From positions 1 to 62,354 of the forward strand of contig NZ_JACONT010000024.1 of NCBI RefSeq assembly GCF_014358075.1: a DNA stretch of 62,354 bases. Reading direction: 5' to 3'. The notes beneath the pieces were generated by a model. The model worked only from the letters and a program-made list of their open reading frames with translations, made no database searches and was not told the origin of the DNA. The DNA comes from Sphingomonas albertensis (lineage in GTDB: Bacteria > Pseudomonadota > Alphaproteobacteria > Sphingomonadales > Sphingomonadaceae). Positions 9,098 through 17,822 of this stretch are shown one piece after another. Position 1 is the first letter of the stretch; the number at the start of each line of letters is the position of its first letter. Position numbers and translations under genes: made by a program.

Positions 9098-9706
9098 TCA
9101 CGTCGCGGGCTTCTCTTTCGCCCAGATCGCATCAAGCTTCGCCTGATCACCGCCGCGCTGGCGAACGCGCAAGCCCTCGAGCTTCAGTGACCGACCCATC
9201 AAGGGCAAGCCGGCTTCGGTCTTCCAGATCACTTCATAGATGCCGCTCGCAGACCGAGTCGTGTCGCCATCAAAATATTGGACGCTAACCAGAACCGGCA
9301 ATCGGCCTGCTCGGTTGTCCGCGCCGCCATCGGTCAACTTCAGAAGCGGTTTAGAGAACCAGGATTTGTCGATGATCGGCTCGGCCGGCGGCCGCTGCGG
9401 CGATACGCCGAGCGCCTTGGGAAACGTGATCGTCACGTCCTGAAGGTCATGCCGCGCATCCTTCAGCAACAGCGTATCGCCGCCATCCTGCACGATCGCC
9501 GAAAGGTCGATCTTGGTCCGCTCACGCGCGGCACTCGACTGCGCGGCGAGCTTGTCCGCCTCGTTCGCACGGTGATCCGACCAGTTGGTCCACAACGTCA
9601 GCGCGGCGATCAGAACGCCTGCAACCGCCACGACTTCCGCCAACGTGACCCAGCGCCGCCGCGTCGCCGCAGCTTCGCGCCGTTCGGTCGGAGTCTCGCC
9701 GCTCAT
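9098..9706 (-). CDS. Membrane-anchored protein of unknown function
   Basis: I do not recognise a family. The 202-aa product has a charged cytoplasmic N terminus (MSGETPTERREAAATRRRW), one transmembrane helix (TLAEVVAVAGVLIAALTLW, about 20-38) and a long hydrophilic part that would lie in the periplasm. That part contains beta-type segments such as HDLQDVTITFPKALGV and LPVLVSVQYFDG. ATG 9706 was chosen because it forms an ATGA overlap with the yjbR stop, making this the last cistron of the purM-purN-yjbR operon. It ends next to a palindromic repeat. No catalytic motif seen. Confidence 0.8.
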   Translation of the reverse strand: MSGETPTERREAAATRRRWVTLAEVVAVAGVLIAALTLWTNWSDHRANEADKLAAQSSAARERTKIDLSAIVQDGGDTLLLKDARHDLQDVTITFPKALGVSPQRPPAEPIIDKSWFSKPLLKLTDGGADNRAGRLPVLVSVQYFDGDTTRSASGIYEVIWKTEAGLPLMGRSLKLEGLRVRQRGGDQAKLDAIWAKEKPAT

Positions 9707-10068
9707 CGCCCGCCGGCCTCCAGCAGGCGGGCAGGGGCCGCCAGCTCCCAACTGCGCGCGATCCGGTCCTCCACCAGCGCCCAGTCGGGATCGCCCGCAA
9801 GGTTCACGCCGACCCACCCGGTCGCACCAAGATACGCTGGCCGCGAATACACATCCGGGTTCGCCTCGATCAGCATCGCCTGCTCGTCGGCCCCACCCGT
9901 CTTTACGCACACCACGGTCAGCCCATCGCCATGATGATCCGCCCGAAACTGCGCGAACTGCTTGCCCGCAACGAAGAACGTCGGCTGGCCATGCGAAACC
10001 GTTTCCTCGGTCTCGGGCAACGCCAGCGCCGCCGCACGAACGCGGTCGAGAGGGGACAGATCGGTCAT
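9703..10068 (-). CDS. MmcQ/YjbR family DNA-binding-fold protein
   Basis: A 121-aa single-domain protein of the MmcQ/YjbR (double-wing CyaY-like) family, whose biochemical function is unsettled. The family signature ALALPETEETVSHGQPTFFV is seen near the N terminus (residues 14-33), with VNLAGDPDWALVEDRIARSW at the C terminus. Start and stop both lie in ATGA overlaps with purN and the downstream membrane protein, so it is translated as part of the purine operon. Nothing in the sequence links it mechanistically to purine synthesis. Confidence 0.88.
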   Translation of the reverse strand: MTDLSPLDRVRAAALALPETEETVSHGQPTFFVAGKQFAQFRADHHGDGLTVVCVKTGGADEQAMLIEANPDVYSRPAYLGATGWVGVNLAGDPDWALVEDRIARSWELAAPARLLEAGGR

Positions 10069-10637
10069 CGCGTCACGAACTCCGCCAAGGTCTTGGGATA
10101 CAGCGCATGTTCCGCCGCCAGCACGCGCTCCGCAAGCGCATCCGCATCGTCGCCGGCAAGGATCGGCACCTCGGCCTGCCCCAGCACCACGCCGCCATCG
10201 AGTTCCTCGGTCACGACATGCACCGAGCACCCGCCGACCGCATCGCCCGCCGCGAGTGCGCGCGCGTGCGTGTCGAGCCCTTTGTACTTGGGCAGCAGCG
10301 ACGGGTGGATGTTGACGATCCGGTCACGCCACGCCGCGACGAAACCGTCCGACAACAATCGCATATAGCCGGCCAGCGCAACGACCCCGACGCCAGCATC
10401 GCGCAACGCCCCGTCGATCGCCGCCTCGTAAGCAGGCTTCCCTAAACCCTTGGGTGAAAGCGCAAACGTCGCCAGACCCTGCGACTGCGCCCACTCAAGC
10501 CCAGCCGCATCCGGCTTGTCCGAAGCCACCAGCGCAATCTCATACGGACACTCGGCCGCGCGCGACGCGCCGACCAGCGCCATCATGTTCGATCCGCGCC
10601 CGGAGATCAGCACGCCAACCCGCATCTTCTCAGCCAT
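10065..10637 (-). CDS. purN: Phosphoribosylglycinamide formyltransferase
   Basis: Transfers a formyl group from 10-formyl-tetrahydrofolate to GAR, the third step of de novo purine synthesis. The 190-aa protein starts [17 protein letters not shown] (phosphate-binding loop) and contains the catalytic [12 protein letters not shown] (Asn and His), followed by [10 protein letters not shown] with the catalytic Asp region. ATG 10637 is within the 3' end of purM (8-bp overlap), a typical purMN arrangement. The stop overlaps yjbR by ATGA. Confidence 0.96.
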   Translation of the reverse strand: MAEKMRVGVLISGRGSNMMALVGASRAAECPYEIALVASDKPDAAGLEWAQSQGLATFALSPKGLGKPAYEAAIDGALRDAGVGVVALAGYMRLLSDGFVAAWRDRIVNIHPSLLPKYKGLDTHARALAAGDAVGGCSVHVVTEELDGGVVLGQAEVPILAGDDADALAERVLAAEHALYPKTLAEFVTR

Positions 10638-11745
10638 GCGTCGCGGTCCAGTCCTCGCGCGCGCTCCAAGTTCCCGCCGACCCGCGAACCGTGCAGCCAT
10701 GCGCGCCGGTCTCGATCCGCCCGATCGTGAACACCGTCTCGTCCGCCGCCTCCAGCGCCGCGGTCACCGCCTCGGCCTCGTCCGCGGAGACGATCACGAC
10801 CATGCCGATCCCGCAGTTAAACGTCCGCGCCATCTCCTCCGCCTCGATCGCACCCTGCGCTTGCAGGAACGCCATCAACCGCGACTGCTCCCAAGCGTCC
10901 GCGTCGACCACCGCATGCACGCCCTCGGGCAGCACGCGCGGGATGTTCTCGAGCAGGCCGCCGCCGGTAATATGCGCCAGTCCCTTGATCCGCCGCTCGC
11001 GCAGCAACGGCAGCAGGCTCGCGACATAGATCCGAGTCGGCGCCATCAGCTGATCGATCAGCAACTTGTCCTGGTCGAACAGCGCCGGCCGATCGAGCTT
11101 CCAGCCGCGATCGGTCGCCAGCCGGCGAACCAGCGAGAACCCGTTCGAATGCACGCCCGACGACGCCAACCCGAGCATCACATCGCCCGCAGCGATCTCT
11201 CGCCCGGTAAGAACGTTGGTCCGCTCGACCGCCCCGACGCAGAAGCCGGCGAGGTCATAATCCCCATCCGCATACATGCCCGGCATCTCGGCGGTCTCGC
11301 CCCCGATCAGCGCGCAGCCGGCGGTCTTGCACCCTTCCGCAATCGATGCCACGACACGCTCGGCGACTGCCGCATCGAGCTTCCCGCTCGCATAATAATC
11401 GAGGAAGAACAAAGGCTCGGCGCCCTGCACGATCAGATCGTTGACGCACATCGCGACGAGATCGACGCCGACGCCCTCATGCCGGTCCCATTCGATCGCC
11501 AGCTTCAGCTTGGTGCCGACGCCATCGTTCGCCGCCACCAGCAACGGATCGACGAACCCTGCCGCCTTCAGGTCGAACATCCCGCCGAACCCGCCGAGAT
11601 CGGCGTCCGCACCTGGCCGCCGCGTCGAGCGCGCGAGCGGGGCGATCGCCCGCACCAGCGCGTTGCCCGCGGCGATCGAAACGCCCGCTTGAGCGTAGGT
11701 ATAGGAGCCCGTGGCGGGAGCGGCGGAGTCTGGCGTATCGGTCAT
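10630..11745 (-). CDS. purM: Phosphoribosylformylglycinamidine cyclo-ligase
   Basis: ATP-dependent closure of FGAM to AIR in purine synthesis. The 371-aa protein has the AIR-synthase motifs [43 protein letters not shown] and the C-terminal [19 protein letters not shown] 11745 gives a short, variable N terminus ahead of [11 protein letters not shown]. Only 64 bp separate it from the divergent plus-strand gene at 11810, so the two promoters must share that spacer. Lead gene of a four-cistron operon. Confidence 0.96.
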   Translation of the reverse strand: MTDTPDSAAPATGSYTYAQAGVSIAAGNALVRAIAPLARSTRRPGADADLGGFGGMFDLKAAGFVDPLLVAANDGVGTKLKLAIEWDRHEGVGVDLVAMCVNDLIVQGAEPLFFLDYYASGKLDAAVAERVVASIAEGCKTAGCALIGGETAEMPGMYADGDYDLAGFCVGAVERTNVLTGREIAAGDVMLGLASSGVHSNGFSLVRRLATDRGWKLDRPALFDQDKLLIDQLMAPTRIYVASLLPLLRERRIKGLAHITGGGLLENIPRVLPEGVHAVVDADAWEQSRLMAFLQAQGAIEAEEMARTFNCGIGMVVIVSADEAEAVTAALEAADETVFTIGRIETGAHGCTVRGSAGTWSAREDWTATHG

Positions 11746-11809
11746 GATCGGTGCTGCTAGCCACATCGCGCTTGGATTTCCACGTCTGCTTCGCCAAAAG
11801 GCCCGCTTG

Positions 11810-13054
11810 ATGCGTATCCGTACCCTCCCCACCGCGCTTGCCGGCGCCGCTTTGCTGCTCAGCGGCGGAGCCGTGCTCGCGCAGATCGAGGGCGGCAACC
11901 GAGGCGCAGCCCCGGTCGACAGCGGCAGCGCCTACGAGGTCAGCGGCGTCACCGTCGATGTAGCCGGCAAGACCGCAGACGCCGCGCGTTACAGCGGCTG
12001 GCGGCTCGCTCAGCGCAAGGCCTGGGTGCAATTGTCGAACCGGCTTGGTGGTGGTGGTGGCCTCGTCTCCGACGGCACGCTCGATTCGCTCGTCTCCGGA
12101 ATCGTCGTCGAGAACGAACAGATCGGCCCGCAGCGTTACATCGCCAAGCTCGGCGTGCTGTTCGACCGCACCCGCGCGGGCTCCGTCCTCGGCATATCCA
12201 CCTACGCCGATCGCTCCCAGCCGATGCTGACGATCCCGATCCAATATTCGGGCGGTGTCGGCCAATCCTTCGAGCAGAGCACGCAATGGCAGCAGGCCTG
12301 GGCGCGCTATCGTACCGGCAACAGCAGCATCGATTATGTTCGCCCGTCCGGCTCCGGCCCCGACGCGCTCCTGCTCAACGTTGGCCAGACGCAGCGCCCC
12401 GGTCGCGGCTGGTGGCGGACGATCCTCGACCAATATGGCGCGAGCGACGTGCTGTCCCCGGTGGTGAAGCTCTATCGCCAATGGCCCGGCGGCCCGGTGA
12501 TCGGCGTGTTCGAAGCGCGCCACGGTCCCGACAACGACCTGATCGGCCGCTTCACGCTCCGTGTCGGAACGTCCGACGGTCTGCCGCAACTGCTCGACAC
12601 CGGCGTGAAGCGGATCGACGACCTGTATCAGCAGGCGCGCCGCAATGGTTCGCTCCGTGTCGACTATAGCCTGTCGCCGCCGCCAACGCCCGAAGCCGCG
12701 GTAACCGACGACCTGCCGAGCGACGAGACCGCCGACGCCAATATTGCGGCGTTGACCGGCGGCGAAGGCATCTCGGTCACGGTTCAGTTCGACACGCCCG
12801 CAGCTACGGCCGTATCGTCGACCGAAGCCGCACTCCGCGCGATCCCGGGCGTCCGCTCGGCGGCCACGACTAGCCTCGCGCTCGGCGGCGTCTCGCTGAT
12901 GCGGGTCGCCTATGACGGCGATCCGGCGGCGCTCAAGACCGCGCTCGAAGCGCGCGGTTACCAGGTTTTCGGTTCCGGCCAGACGATCCGCATCCGCCGG
13001 GTTTCCCAACTTCTTCCGCCGGACCTTCCCGCGGATACCGTGACGACAGGGTGA
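11810..13054 (+). CDS. Secreted DUF2066-like protein with HMA-like C-terminal domain
   Basis: A 414-aa exported protein with a clear signal peptide ([20 protein letters not shown], cleavage near AVLAQ). Residues about 45-300 resemble DUF2066 proteins: [19 protein letters not shown], then a helix [13 protein letters not shown]. The C terminus (about 325-400) has the beta-alpha-beta spacing of heavy-metal-associated/ferredoxin-like domains ([31 protein letters not shown]) but no CxxC metal motif, so metal binding is unlikely. It lies immediately upstream of hdaA (12-bp gap), suggesting a shared transcript. Function unknown; likely periplasmic. Confidence 0.82.
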   Translation: MRIRTLPTALAGAALLLSGGAVLAQIEGGNRGAAPVDSGSAYEVSGVTVDVAGKTADAARYSGWRLAQRKAWVQLSNRLGGGGGLVSDGTLDSLVSGIVVENEQIGPQRYIAKLGVLFDRTRAGSVLGISTYADRSQPMLTIPIQYSGGVGQSFEQSTQWQQAWARYRTGNSSIDYVRPSGSGPDALLLNVGQTQRPGRGWWRTILDQYGASDVLSPVVKLYRQWPGGPVIGVFEARHGPDNDLIGRFTLRVGTSDGLPQLLDTGVKRIDDLYQQARRNGSLRVDYSLSPPPTPEAAVTDDLPSDETADANIAALTGGEGISVTVQFDTPAATAVSSTEAALRAIPGVRSAATTSLALGGVSLMRVAYDGDPAALKTALEARGYQVFGSGQTIRIRRVSQLLPPDLPADTVTTG

Positions 13055-13065
13055 GCGCGACCAAG

Positions 13066-13710
13066 ATGACTCAAATCGCGCTGCCACTCGGGTGGCCGGC
13101 GGACCCTCGCGACGACGCCTTCCTGGTTACCCCATCCAACTCGCGGGCCGTCCATACGCTGGAGCATTGGGCGACCTGGCCCGTCATGACCGCCATCCTC
13201 ACCGGCCCGCGCAAATCGGGCCGCAGCCTGCTTGCGCGGATCTTCGCGGCGAAGAGCGGCGGCACGATCATCGACGATGCCGAGCGCGTGCCCGAGGCGC
13301 AGCTGTTCCACGCCTGGAACCGCGCGCAGGAGGAGCACAGGCCGCTGCTCATCGTCGCCGACGCAGCCCCGCCCGAGTGGAAGGTCAAGCTCCCCGACCT
13401 GCGCTCGCGTCTCGCGGCCAGTCCGATCGCGGCGATCGGTGCGCCCGACGACGAACTCATGCGGCTGCTGCTGGCGCATCTGTTCGAGCGCCGCAGCCTC
13501 GACGCGCGGCCCGATCTTATCGACTGGCTCGCGACCAGAATCGAGCGCAGTCATATTACCGTAACGCGAACCGTCGATGCGCTCGATCAGGAGGCGATGG
13601 AACGTCGCAAGCGCTTGTCCATTCCTCTTGCACGAACGACACTCACCGAGGCCGGGCTGATCCTCCGGCCACAGCTTGCCCTGGATCTGCCGCTCTTCAC
13701 GTCACCATAA
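13066..13710 (+). CDS. hdaA: DnaA-homologue HdaA (regulatory inactivation of DnaA)
   Basis: AAA+ protein related to DnaA domains III; with the beta clamp it promotes ATP hydrolysis by DnaA. The protein begins MTQIALPL, which contains a QxxLPL beta-clamp-binding motif, as in Hda proteins. A reduced P-loop region (LTGPRKSGRSLLARI), DDAERV as Walker-B-like, and a C-terminal arginine-finger region follow. The 214 aa are normal for alphaproteobacterial HdaA. ATG 13066 is preferred for the clamp motif position; a GTG at 13051 would overlap the preceding gene. Followed 16 bp later by ppk1. Confidence 0.9.
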   Translation: MTQIALPLGWPADPRDDAFLVTPSNSRAVHTLEHWATWPVMTAILTGPRKSGRSLLARIFAAKSGGTIIDDAERVPEAQLFHAWNRAQEEHRPLLIVADAAPPEWKVKLPDLRSRLAASPIAAIGAPDDELMRLLLAHLFERRSLDARPDLIDWLATRIERSHITVTRTVDALDQEAMERRKRLSIPLARTTLTEAGLILRPQLALDLPLFTSP

Positions 13711-13726
13711 GACCCCAAGAGGACCG

Positions 13727-15892
13727 ATGAACCGTCCAGCGCATATCGTCCGCCAAGCGGAAGACGACGACGATCCCATCGGCGCAGAGCCGAACGACCG
13801 GTTCTTCAACCGCGAACTCTCCTGGCTGGCGTTCAACCGCCGCGTGCTGGAGGAGGCGTGCAACCCCGCGCATCCGCTGCTGGAGCGGCTTCGCTTCCTG
13901 TCGATCTCGGGCTCGAACCTCGACGAGTTCTTCATGGTCCGAGTCGCGGGGCTGAAGGGCCAGCAGACGCAGGACGTCGACCGTCGCTCGGCCGACGGCC
14001 TCACCGCGGGCCAACAGCTGACCGCGATCGTCCGTGAGGCCGACGAACTGATGGCGAGCCAGCAGGCGGTGTGGGGCGACCTGCGCGTGCTGCTCGACGA
14101 GGCTGGCTTGTTCGTCCTGCGGCGCGACGCGGTCGAAGGCGAGGCCGACGAGTGGCTCGAAACGCATTTCCGCGATCAGATTTTCCCGATCCTGACCCCG
14201 CAGGCGCTCGATCCCGCGCATCCGTTCCCGTTCATCCCGAACCGCGGCCTGTCGGTGATCTTCGACCTCGTCCGCCGTTCGGATAACGAACCGGTCCGCG
14301 AACTGGTCATGCTCCCGCACACGATGACGCGGTTCGTTCGCCTCCCCGGCGAGCCCGCGCGCTACATCTCGATCGAATCGATCCTGAAGCGGTTCGCACC
14401 CGTCCTGTTCCCCGGCTACGAAGTCCTCGCCGCCGCCAGCTTTCGCGTCCTGCGCGACAGCGACATGGAGATCGAAGAAGAGGCGGAGGACCTCGTCCGC
14501 TACTTCGCCAACGCGATCAAGCGCCGCCGCCGTGGCCGCGTCATCCGTCTGGAACTCGAAACCGGCATCCCCGATGTGCTCGCGGCCGTCCTCAAGGACG
14601 AACTCGGCGGCGCGGACGCGATCATCACCGAGAGCGGTAATCTGCTCGGCATCGTCGACCTCGACGGACTGGTCGACGAGGATCGCCCCGACCTGAAGTT
14701 CCCGCCGTTCACACCGCGCTTCCCCGAACGGATCCGCGAATTCGGCGGCGACTGTTTCGCGGCGATCAAGGCGAAGGACATCGTCGTCCACCACCCGTAC
14801 GAGACGTTCGAAGTCGTGCTCGCCTTCCTCAAGCAGGCGGCGAACGATCCTGACGTGGTGGCGATCAAGCAGACGCTCTACCGCGCCGGCAAGCAGCCCG
14901 CGGTCATCAACGCGCTCATCACCGCGGCCGAGGCGGGCAAGTCGGTCACCGCCGTCGTCGAGCTGAAGGCGCGGTTCGACGAAGAGCAGAACATGGTCTG
15001 GGCCTCCGCACTGGAGCGCGCCGGCGTGCAGGTCGTCTACGGCTTCATCGACTGGAAGACGCACGCGAAGGTCTCGCTGGTCGTCCGCCGCGAAGGCCAG
15101 GCGTTCCGCACCTACTGCCATTTCGGCACCGGTAATTATCACCCGGTCACCGCCAAGATCTACACCGACCTCAGCTTCTTCACCGCCGACGCCGCGGTCG
15201 GGCGCGATGCAGCCCAGATGTTCAACTACATCACCGGCTATGTCGAGCCGACCGACATGGCGAAGGTCAGTCTCAGCCCGCGCGATCTGCGCCAGAACTT
15301 GATGAACCTCATCGACGTCGAGATTGCCAACGCGCGCGCCGGCAAACAGGCGGGCGTCTGGGCGAAGATGAACTCGCTGGTCGACCCCGCGGTGATCGAG
15401 AAGCTCTACGAGGCGAGCGGGGCAGGGGTCGAGATCGACCTCATCATCCGCGGCATCTGTTGCCTGCGACCCGGTGTACCCGGCCTGTCCGAGACGATCC
15501 GCGTGAAATCGGTGATCGGGCGGTTCCTGGAACACAGCCGGATCTGGGCGTTCGGCAACGGCAAGGCGCTCCCCAACGACGGCGCGAAACTCTTCATCTC
15601 GTCCGCCGACTGGATGCCGCGCAACTTCGACCGCCGCGTCGAATACATGCTGCCGATCCTCAACCCGACCGTCCACGACCAGATCCTCGATCAGGTCATG
15701 GTCGCGAACCTGATCGACAACGAGCAGAGTTGGGAGCTAGGCCCCGACGGCGAATATACCCGCGTCGATCCCGGCGACCGCCCGTTCAACCTGCATCGGT
15801 ATTTCATGACCAACCCGTCTCTTTCCGGCCGCGGCGCCTCGCTCGCGACCAGCAACGCCGTGCCGACCCTGTCGCTTCGGCGAAAACGATGA
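13727..15892 (+). CDS. ppk1: Polyphosphate kinase 1 (RNA degradosome polyphosphate kinase)
   Basis: Reversibly polymerises the ATP gamma phosphate into inorganic polyphosphate. The 721-aa protein shows the N domain start DRFFNRELSWLAFNRRVLEE, the SGSNLDEFFMVRVAGLKG motif, and phospholipase-D-like C domains with DWKTHAKVSLV (catalytic His) and HFGTGNYHP. Length is standard. ATG 13727 follows an AAGAGGA Shine-Dalgarno. It overlaps ppx by ATGA, so synthesis and degradation enzymes are co-translated. A second enzyme of the opposite class (ppk2) is at 21016. Confidence 0.97.
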   Translation: MNRPAHIVRQAEDDDDPIGAEPNDRFFNRELSWLAFNRRVLEEACNPAHPLLERLRFLSISGSNLDEFFMVRVAGLKGQQTQDVDRRSADGLTAGQQLTAIVREADELMASQQAVWGDLRVLLDEAGLFVLRRDAVEGEADEWLETHFRDQIFPILTPQALDPAHPFPFIPNRGLSVIFDLVRRSDNEPVRELVMLPHTMTRFVRLPGEPARYISIESILKRFAPVLFPGYEVLAAASFRVLRDSDMEIEEEAEDLVRYFANAIKRRRRGRVIRLELETGIPDVLAAVLKDELGGADAIITESGNLLGIVDLDGLVDEDRPDLKFPPFTPRFPERIREFGGDCFAAIKAKDIVVHHPYETFEVVLAFLKQAANDPDVVAIKQTLYRAGKQPAVINALITAAEAGKSVTAVVELKARFDEEQNMVWASALERAGVQVVYGFIDWKTHAKVSLVVRREGQAFRTYCHFGTGNYHPVTAKIYTDLSFFTADAAVGRDAAQMFNYITGYVEPTDMAKVSLSPRDLRQNLMNLIDVEIANARAGKQAGVWAKMNSLVDPAVIEKLYEASGAGVEIDLIIRGICCLRPGVPGLSETIRVKSVIGRFLEHSRIWAFGNGKALPNDGAKLFISSADWMPRNFDRRVEYMLPILNPTVHDQILDQVMVANLIDNEQSWELGPDGEYTRVDPGDRPFNLHRYFMTNPSLSGRGASLATSNAVPTLSLRRKR

Positions 15893-17400
15893 GCGTCACG
15901 AATATCCTGTTCGGTAATTCCACGCCCAAGGCCGAGACCGACGACCACCCGCGTACGGGGATTATCGACATCGGCTCGAACTCGATCCGCTTGGTCGTGT
16001 ATCAGGGCCCGCCACGCCTGCCCGCGATCCGCTTTAACGAGAAGGTCCTGGCCGGGCTCGGACGCGGGCTCGCCGCGACCGGCGCGATCGAGAAGTCGGC
16101 GCTGAAGACGGCACGCGTCGCCCTCGCGCGGTTCGCCGCGGTGGCCAAGGAAATGGAATGCTCGACGCTCCGCACGGTCGCGACGGCGGCGGTACGCGAT
16201 GCGAAGAACGGTGGCGAACTCATTGCAGCGGCTGAACAACTCGGCCTCAAGGTCGAGACCCTGTCGGGCGAACAGGAGGCCAGCGCAGCCGGCTACGGCG
16301 TCCTCTCCGCGATCCCCGACGCGGACGGCATCGTCGGCGATCTTGGAGGAGGCAGTCTCGAACTTGTCCGCGTCCGCCGCGGCAAGATCGAAGACCGCGT
16401 CTCGTTCCCGCTCGGCGTACTCCGCATCGGCCCGCTTCGTGCCAAGCGCGGCAAGGTGCTCGAACGCTATGTCGCGAGGCTGGTCCGCGAGGCTGGTTGG
16501 ACTGCGAAGGGGCAGGGGTTGCCGCTGTATCTCGTCGGTGGATCGTGGCGTGCGCTCGCCCGGCTCGACATGGAGCTGTCGGACTATCCGCTGCCGATCA
16601 TCCACCAATACCCGATGACCGCCGCAACGATCACGCGGCTCAGTCGCACGATCCCGCAGCTTTCGAAGCCGCGCCTGAAGGCGATCCCCGGTCTTTCGTC
16701 CGGTCGTACGTCCACGCTGGCCGACGCCGCCGCGCTGCTCGGCGTGCTGATGCGCCAGCTCGGCAGCAAGACGACAGTGGTATCGGCATACGGTCTGCGC
16801 GAGGGGCTTCTCTACGGCGACCTGGAGCCCAAGACCCGCGCGCTCGATCCGCTGATCGTCGCCGCCCGTGAAGAAGGGCGTCTCCTGGGTCGCTTTCCCG
16901 AGCATGGCGACCTGCTCGATCGCTGGATCGCCCCGCTGTTCGTCACCGAACCACCTGCGCTCGCGCGCATCCGTCACACCGCCTGTCTCCTTGCCGACGT
17001 AGGCTGGCGCGCCAACCCCGAATTCCGCGCCGAACGCGGCGTGGAGATCGCCCTGCACGGCAACTGGGTCGCGATCGACGCGCCGGGCCGGGGAATGCTT
17101 GCCCAAGCGCTCTACACGAGCCTCGGCGGAGATTTGGCAGCCGCAGACCCGGTCGGGCGACTCGCGACGCCGGCAGCAGTGAAGAGCGCAACCGCGTGGG
17201 GCCTCGCGATGCGGCTCGGCCAGCGTATGAGCGGAGGCTTGGCCGGTCCGCTCAAGCGTTCGAAGCTATCGGACGACGGGATAACGCTGACGCTAACGCT
17301 ACGCCCGGACGACCGCGGCCTCTACGGTGAGGCGGTAGAACGTCGCCATATCGCGCTGGCGACCGCATTAGGTCGCAAGCCGTTGTTGGCTCTCGCGTAG
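15889..17400 (+). CDS. ppx: Exopolyphosphatase / Ppx-GppA family phosphatase
   Basis: Removes terminal phosphates from polyphosphate or pppGpp. The 503-aa two-domain protein has the ASKHA phosphate loop IIDIGSNSIRLVVYQG near residue 24 and the second loop GDLGGGSLELV near residue 147, followed by an HD-like helical C-terminal domain. ATG 15889 overlaps the ppk1 stop (ATGA). The sequence does not allow Ppx to be distinguished from GppA, but the ppk1 coupling favours polyphosphate as substrate. A strong palindromic repeat follows within 2 bp. Confidence 0.94.
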   Translation: MSVTNILFGNSTPKAETDDHPRTGIIDIGSNSIRLVVYQGPPRLPAIRFNEKVLAGLGRGLAATGAIEKSALKTARVALARFAAVAKEMECSTLRTVATAAVRDAKNGGELIAAAEQLGLKVETLSGEQEASAAGYGVLSAIPDADGIVGDLGGGSLELVRVRRGKIEDRVSFPLGVLRIGPLRAKRGKVLERYVARLVREAGWTAKGQGLPLYLVGGSWRALARLDMELSDYPLPIIHQYPMTAATITRLSRTIPQLSKPRLKAIPGLSSGRTSTLADAAALLGVLMRQLGSKTTVVSAYGLREGLLYGDLEPKTRALDPLIVAAREEGRLLGRFPEHGDLLDRWIAPLFVTEPPALARIRHTACLLADVGWRANPEFRAERGVEIALHGNWVAIDAPGRGMLAQALYTSLGGDLAAADPVGRLATPAAVKSATAWGLAMRLGQRMSGGLAGPLKRSKLSDDGITLTLTLRPDDRGLYGEAVERRHIALATALGRKPLLALA

Positions 17401-17401
17401 A

Positions 17402-17516
17402 TCCTCCCCTGCAAGGGGAGGTGGCAGCCCATCGGGCTGACGGAGGGGTGACGCGCTATCGAGAAGGTGTCACCCCTCCGTCTGGCGAGCCAGCCACCTC
17501 CCCTTGCAGGGGAGGA
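17402..17516. repeat. Nested palindromic repeat between convergent ppx and I78 inhibitor genes
   Basis: Perfect 24-nt outer arms at 17402-17425 and 17493-17516 (core CTCCCCTGCAAGGGGAGG), each nearly self-palindromic, enclose a second perfect 13-nt pair at 17440-17452 and 17469-17481 (ACGGAGGGGTGAC and its complement). The whole 115-nt unit can form a branched cruciform. It occupies essentially the whole convergent spacer, so it may also stop transcription from both sides. Similar C/G-rich units are, to my knowledge, scattered through sphingomonad and caulobacterial genomes. Confidence 0.88.
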
Positions 17517-17525
17517 ACAAAGTGA

Positions 17526-17822
17526 TCAGGCGCAGGTGAAGCGCTCGATCCGACCCTTCGCATCGACGTACACATTCAGCCGGTCAGGCCGGAAATCCAT
17601 CGTTACCGCCGTATTCGGTGCGATCCAGCGCAGCGTTCGAGCGCCCGACCGCGTCTGCATCACGTCCGCCCGGGCATCGCTCGCACGCTTGCCGACCAGA
17701 TCGCCCAGCGAACCGGCATTGCAGGCTGCCGCGACCGGCGGAGCGGCAGGCGCCTCGCCGCGCATCTCGACCGGCGTACACGCCGCCGAAGCCAGCAAGA
17801 CTGCAATCGGAACGACTCTCAT
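17526..17822 (-). CDS. I78-family peptidase inhibitor, probable lipoprotein or secreted
   Basis: A 98-aa exported protein: signal MRVVPIAVLLASAAC, whose Cys may be a lipid attachment site though the box is not canonical, then a 60-residue domain with GSLGDLVGKRASDARADVM and the terminal YVDAKGRIERFTC. That pattern, including VTMDFRPDRLNVYVD, matches the potato-inhibitor-I-like I78 family of small serine protease inhibitors. One cysteine pair (CNAG and FTCA) could form the family disulfide. The ATG overlaps the rnd stop (ATGA), so it is translated after RNase D. Confidence 0.85.
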   Translation of the reverse strand: MRVVPIAVLLASAACTPVEMRGEAPAAPPVAAACNAGSLGDLVGKRASDARADVMQTRSGARTLRWIAPNTAVTMDFRPDRLNVYVDAKGRIERFTCA

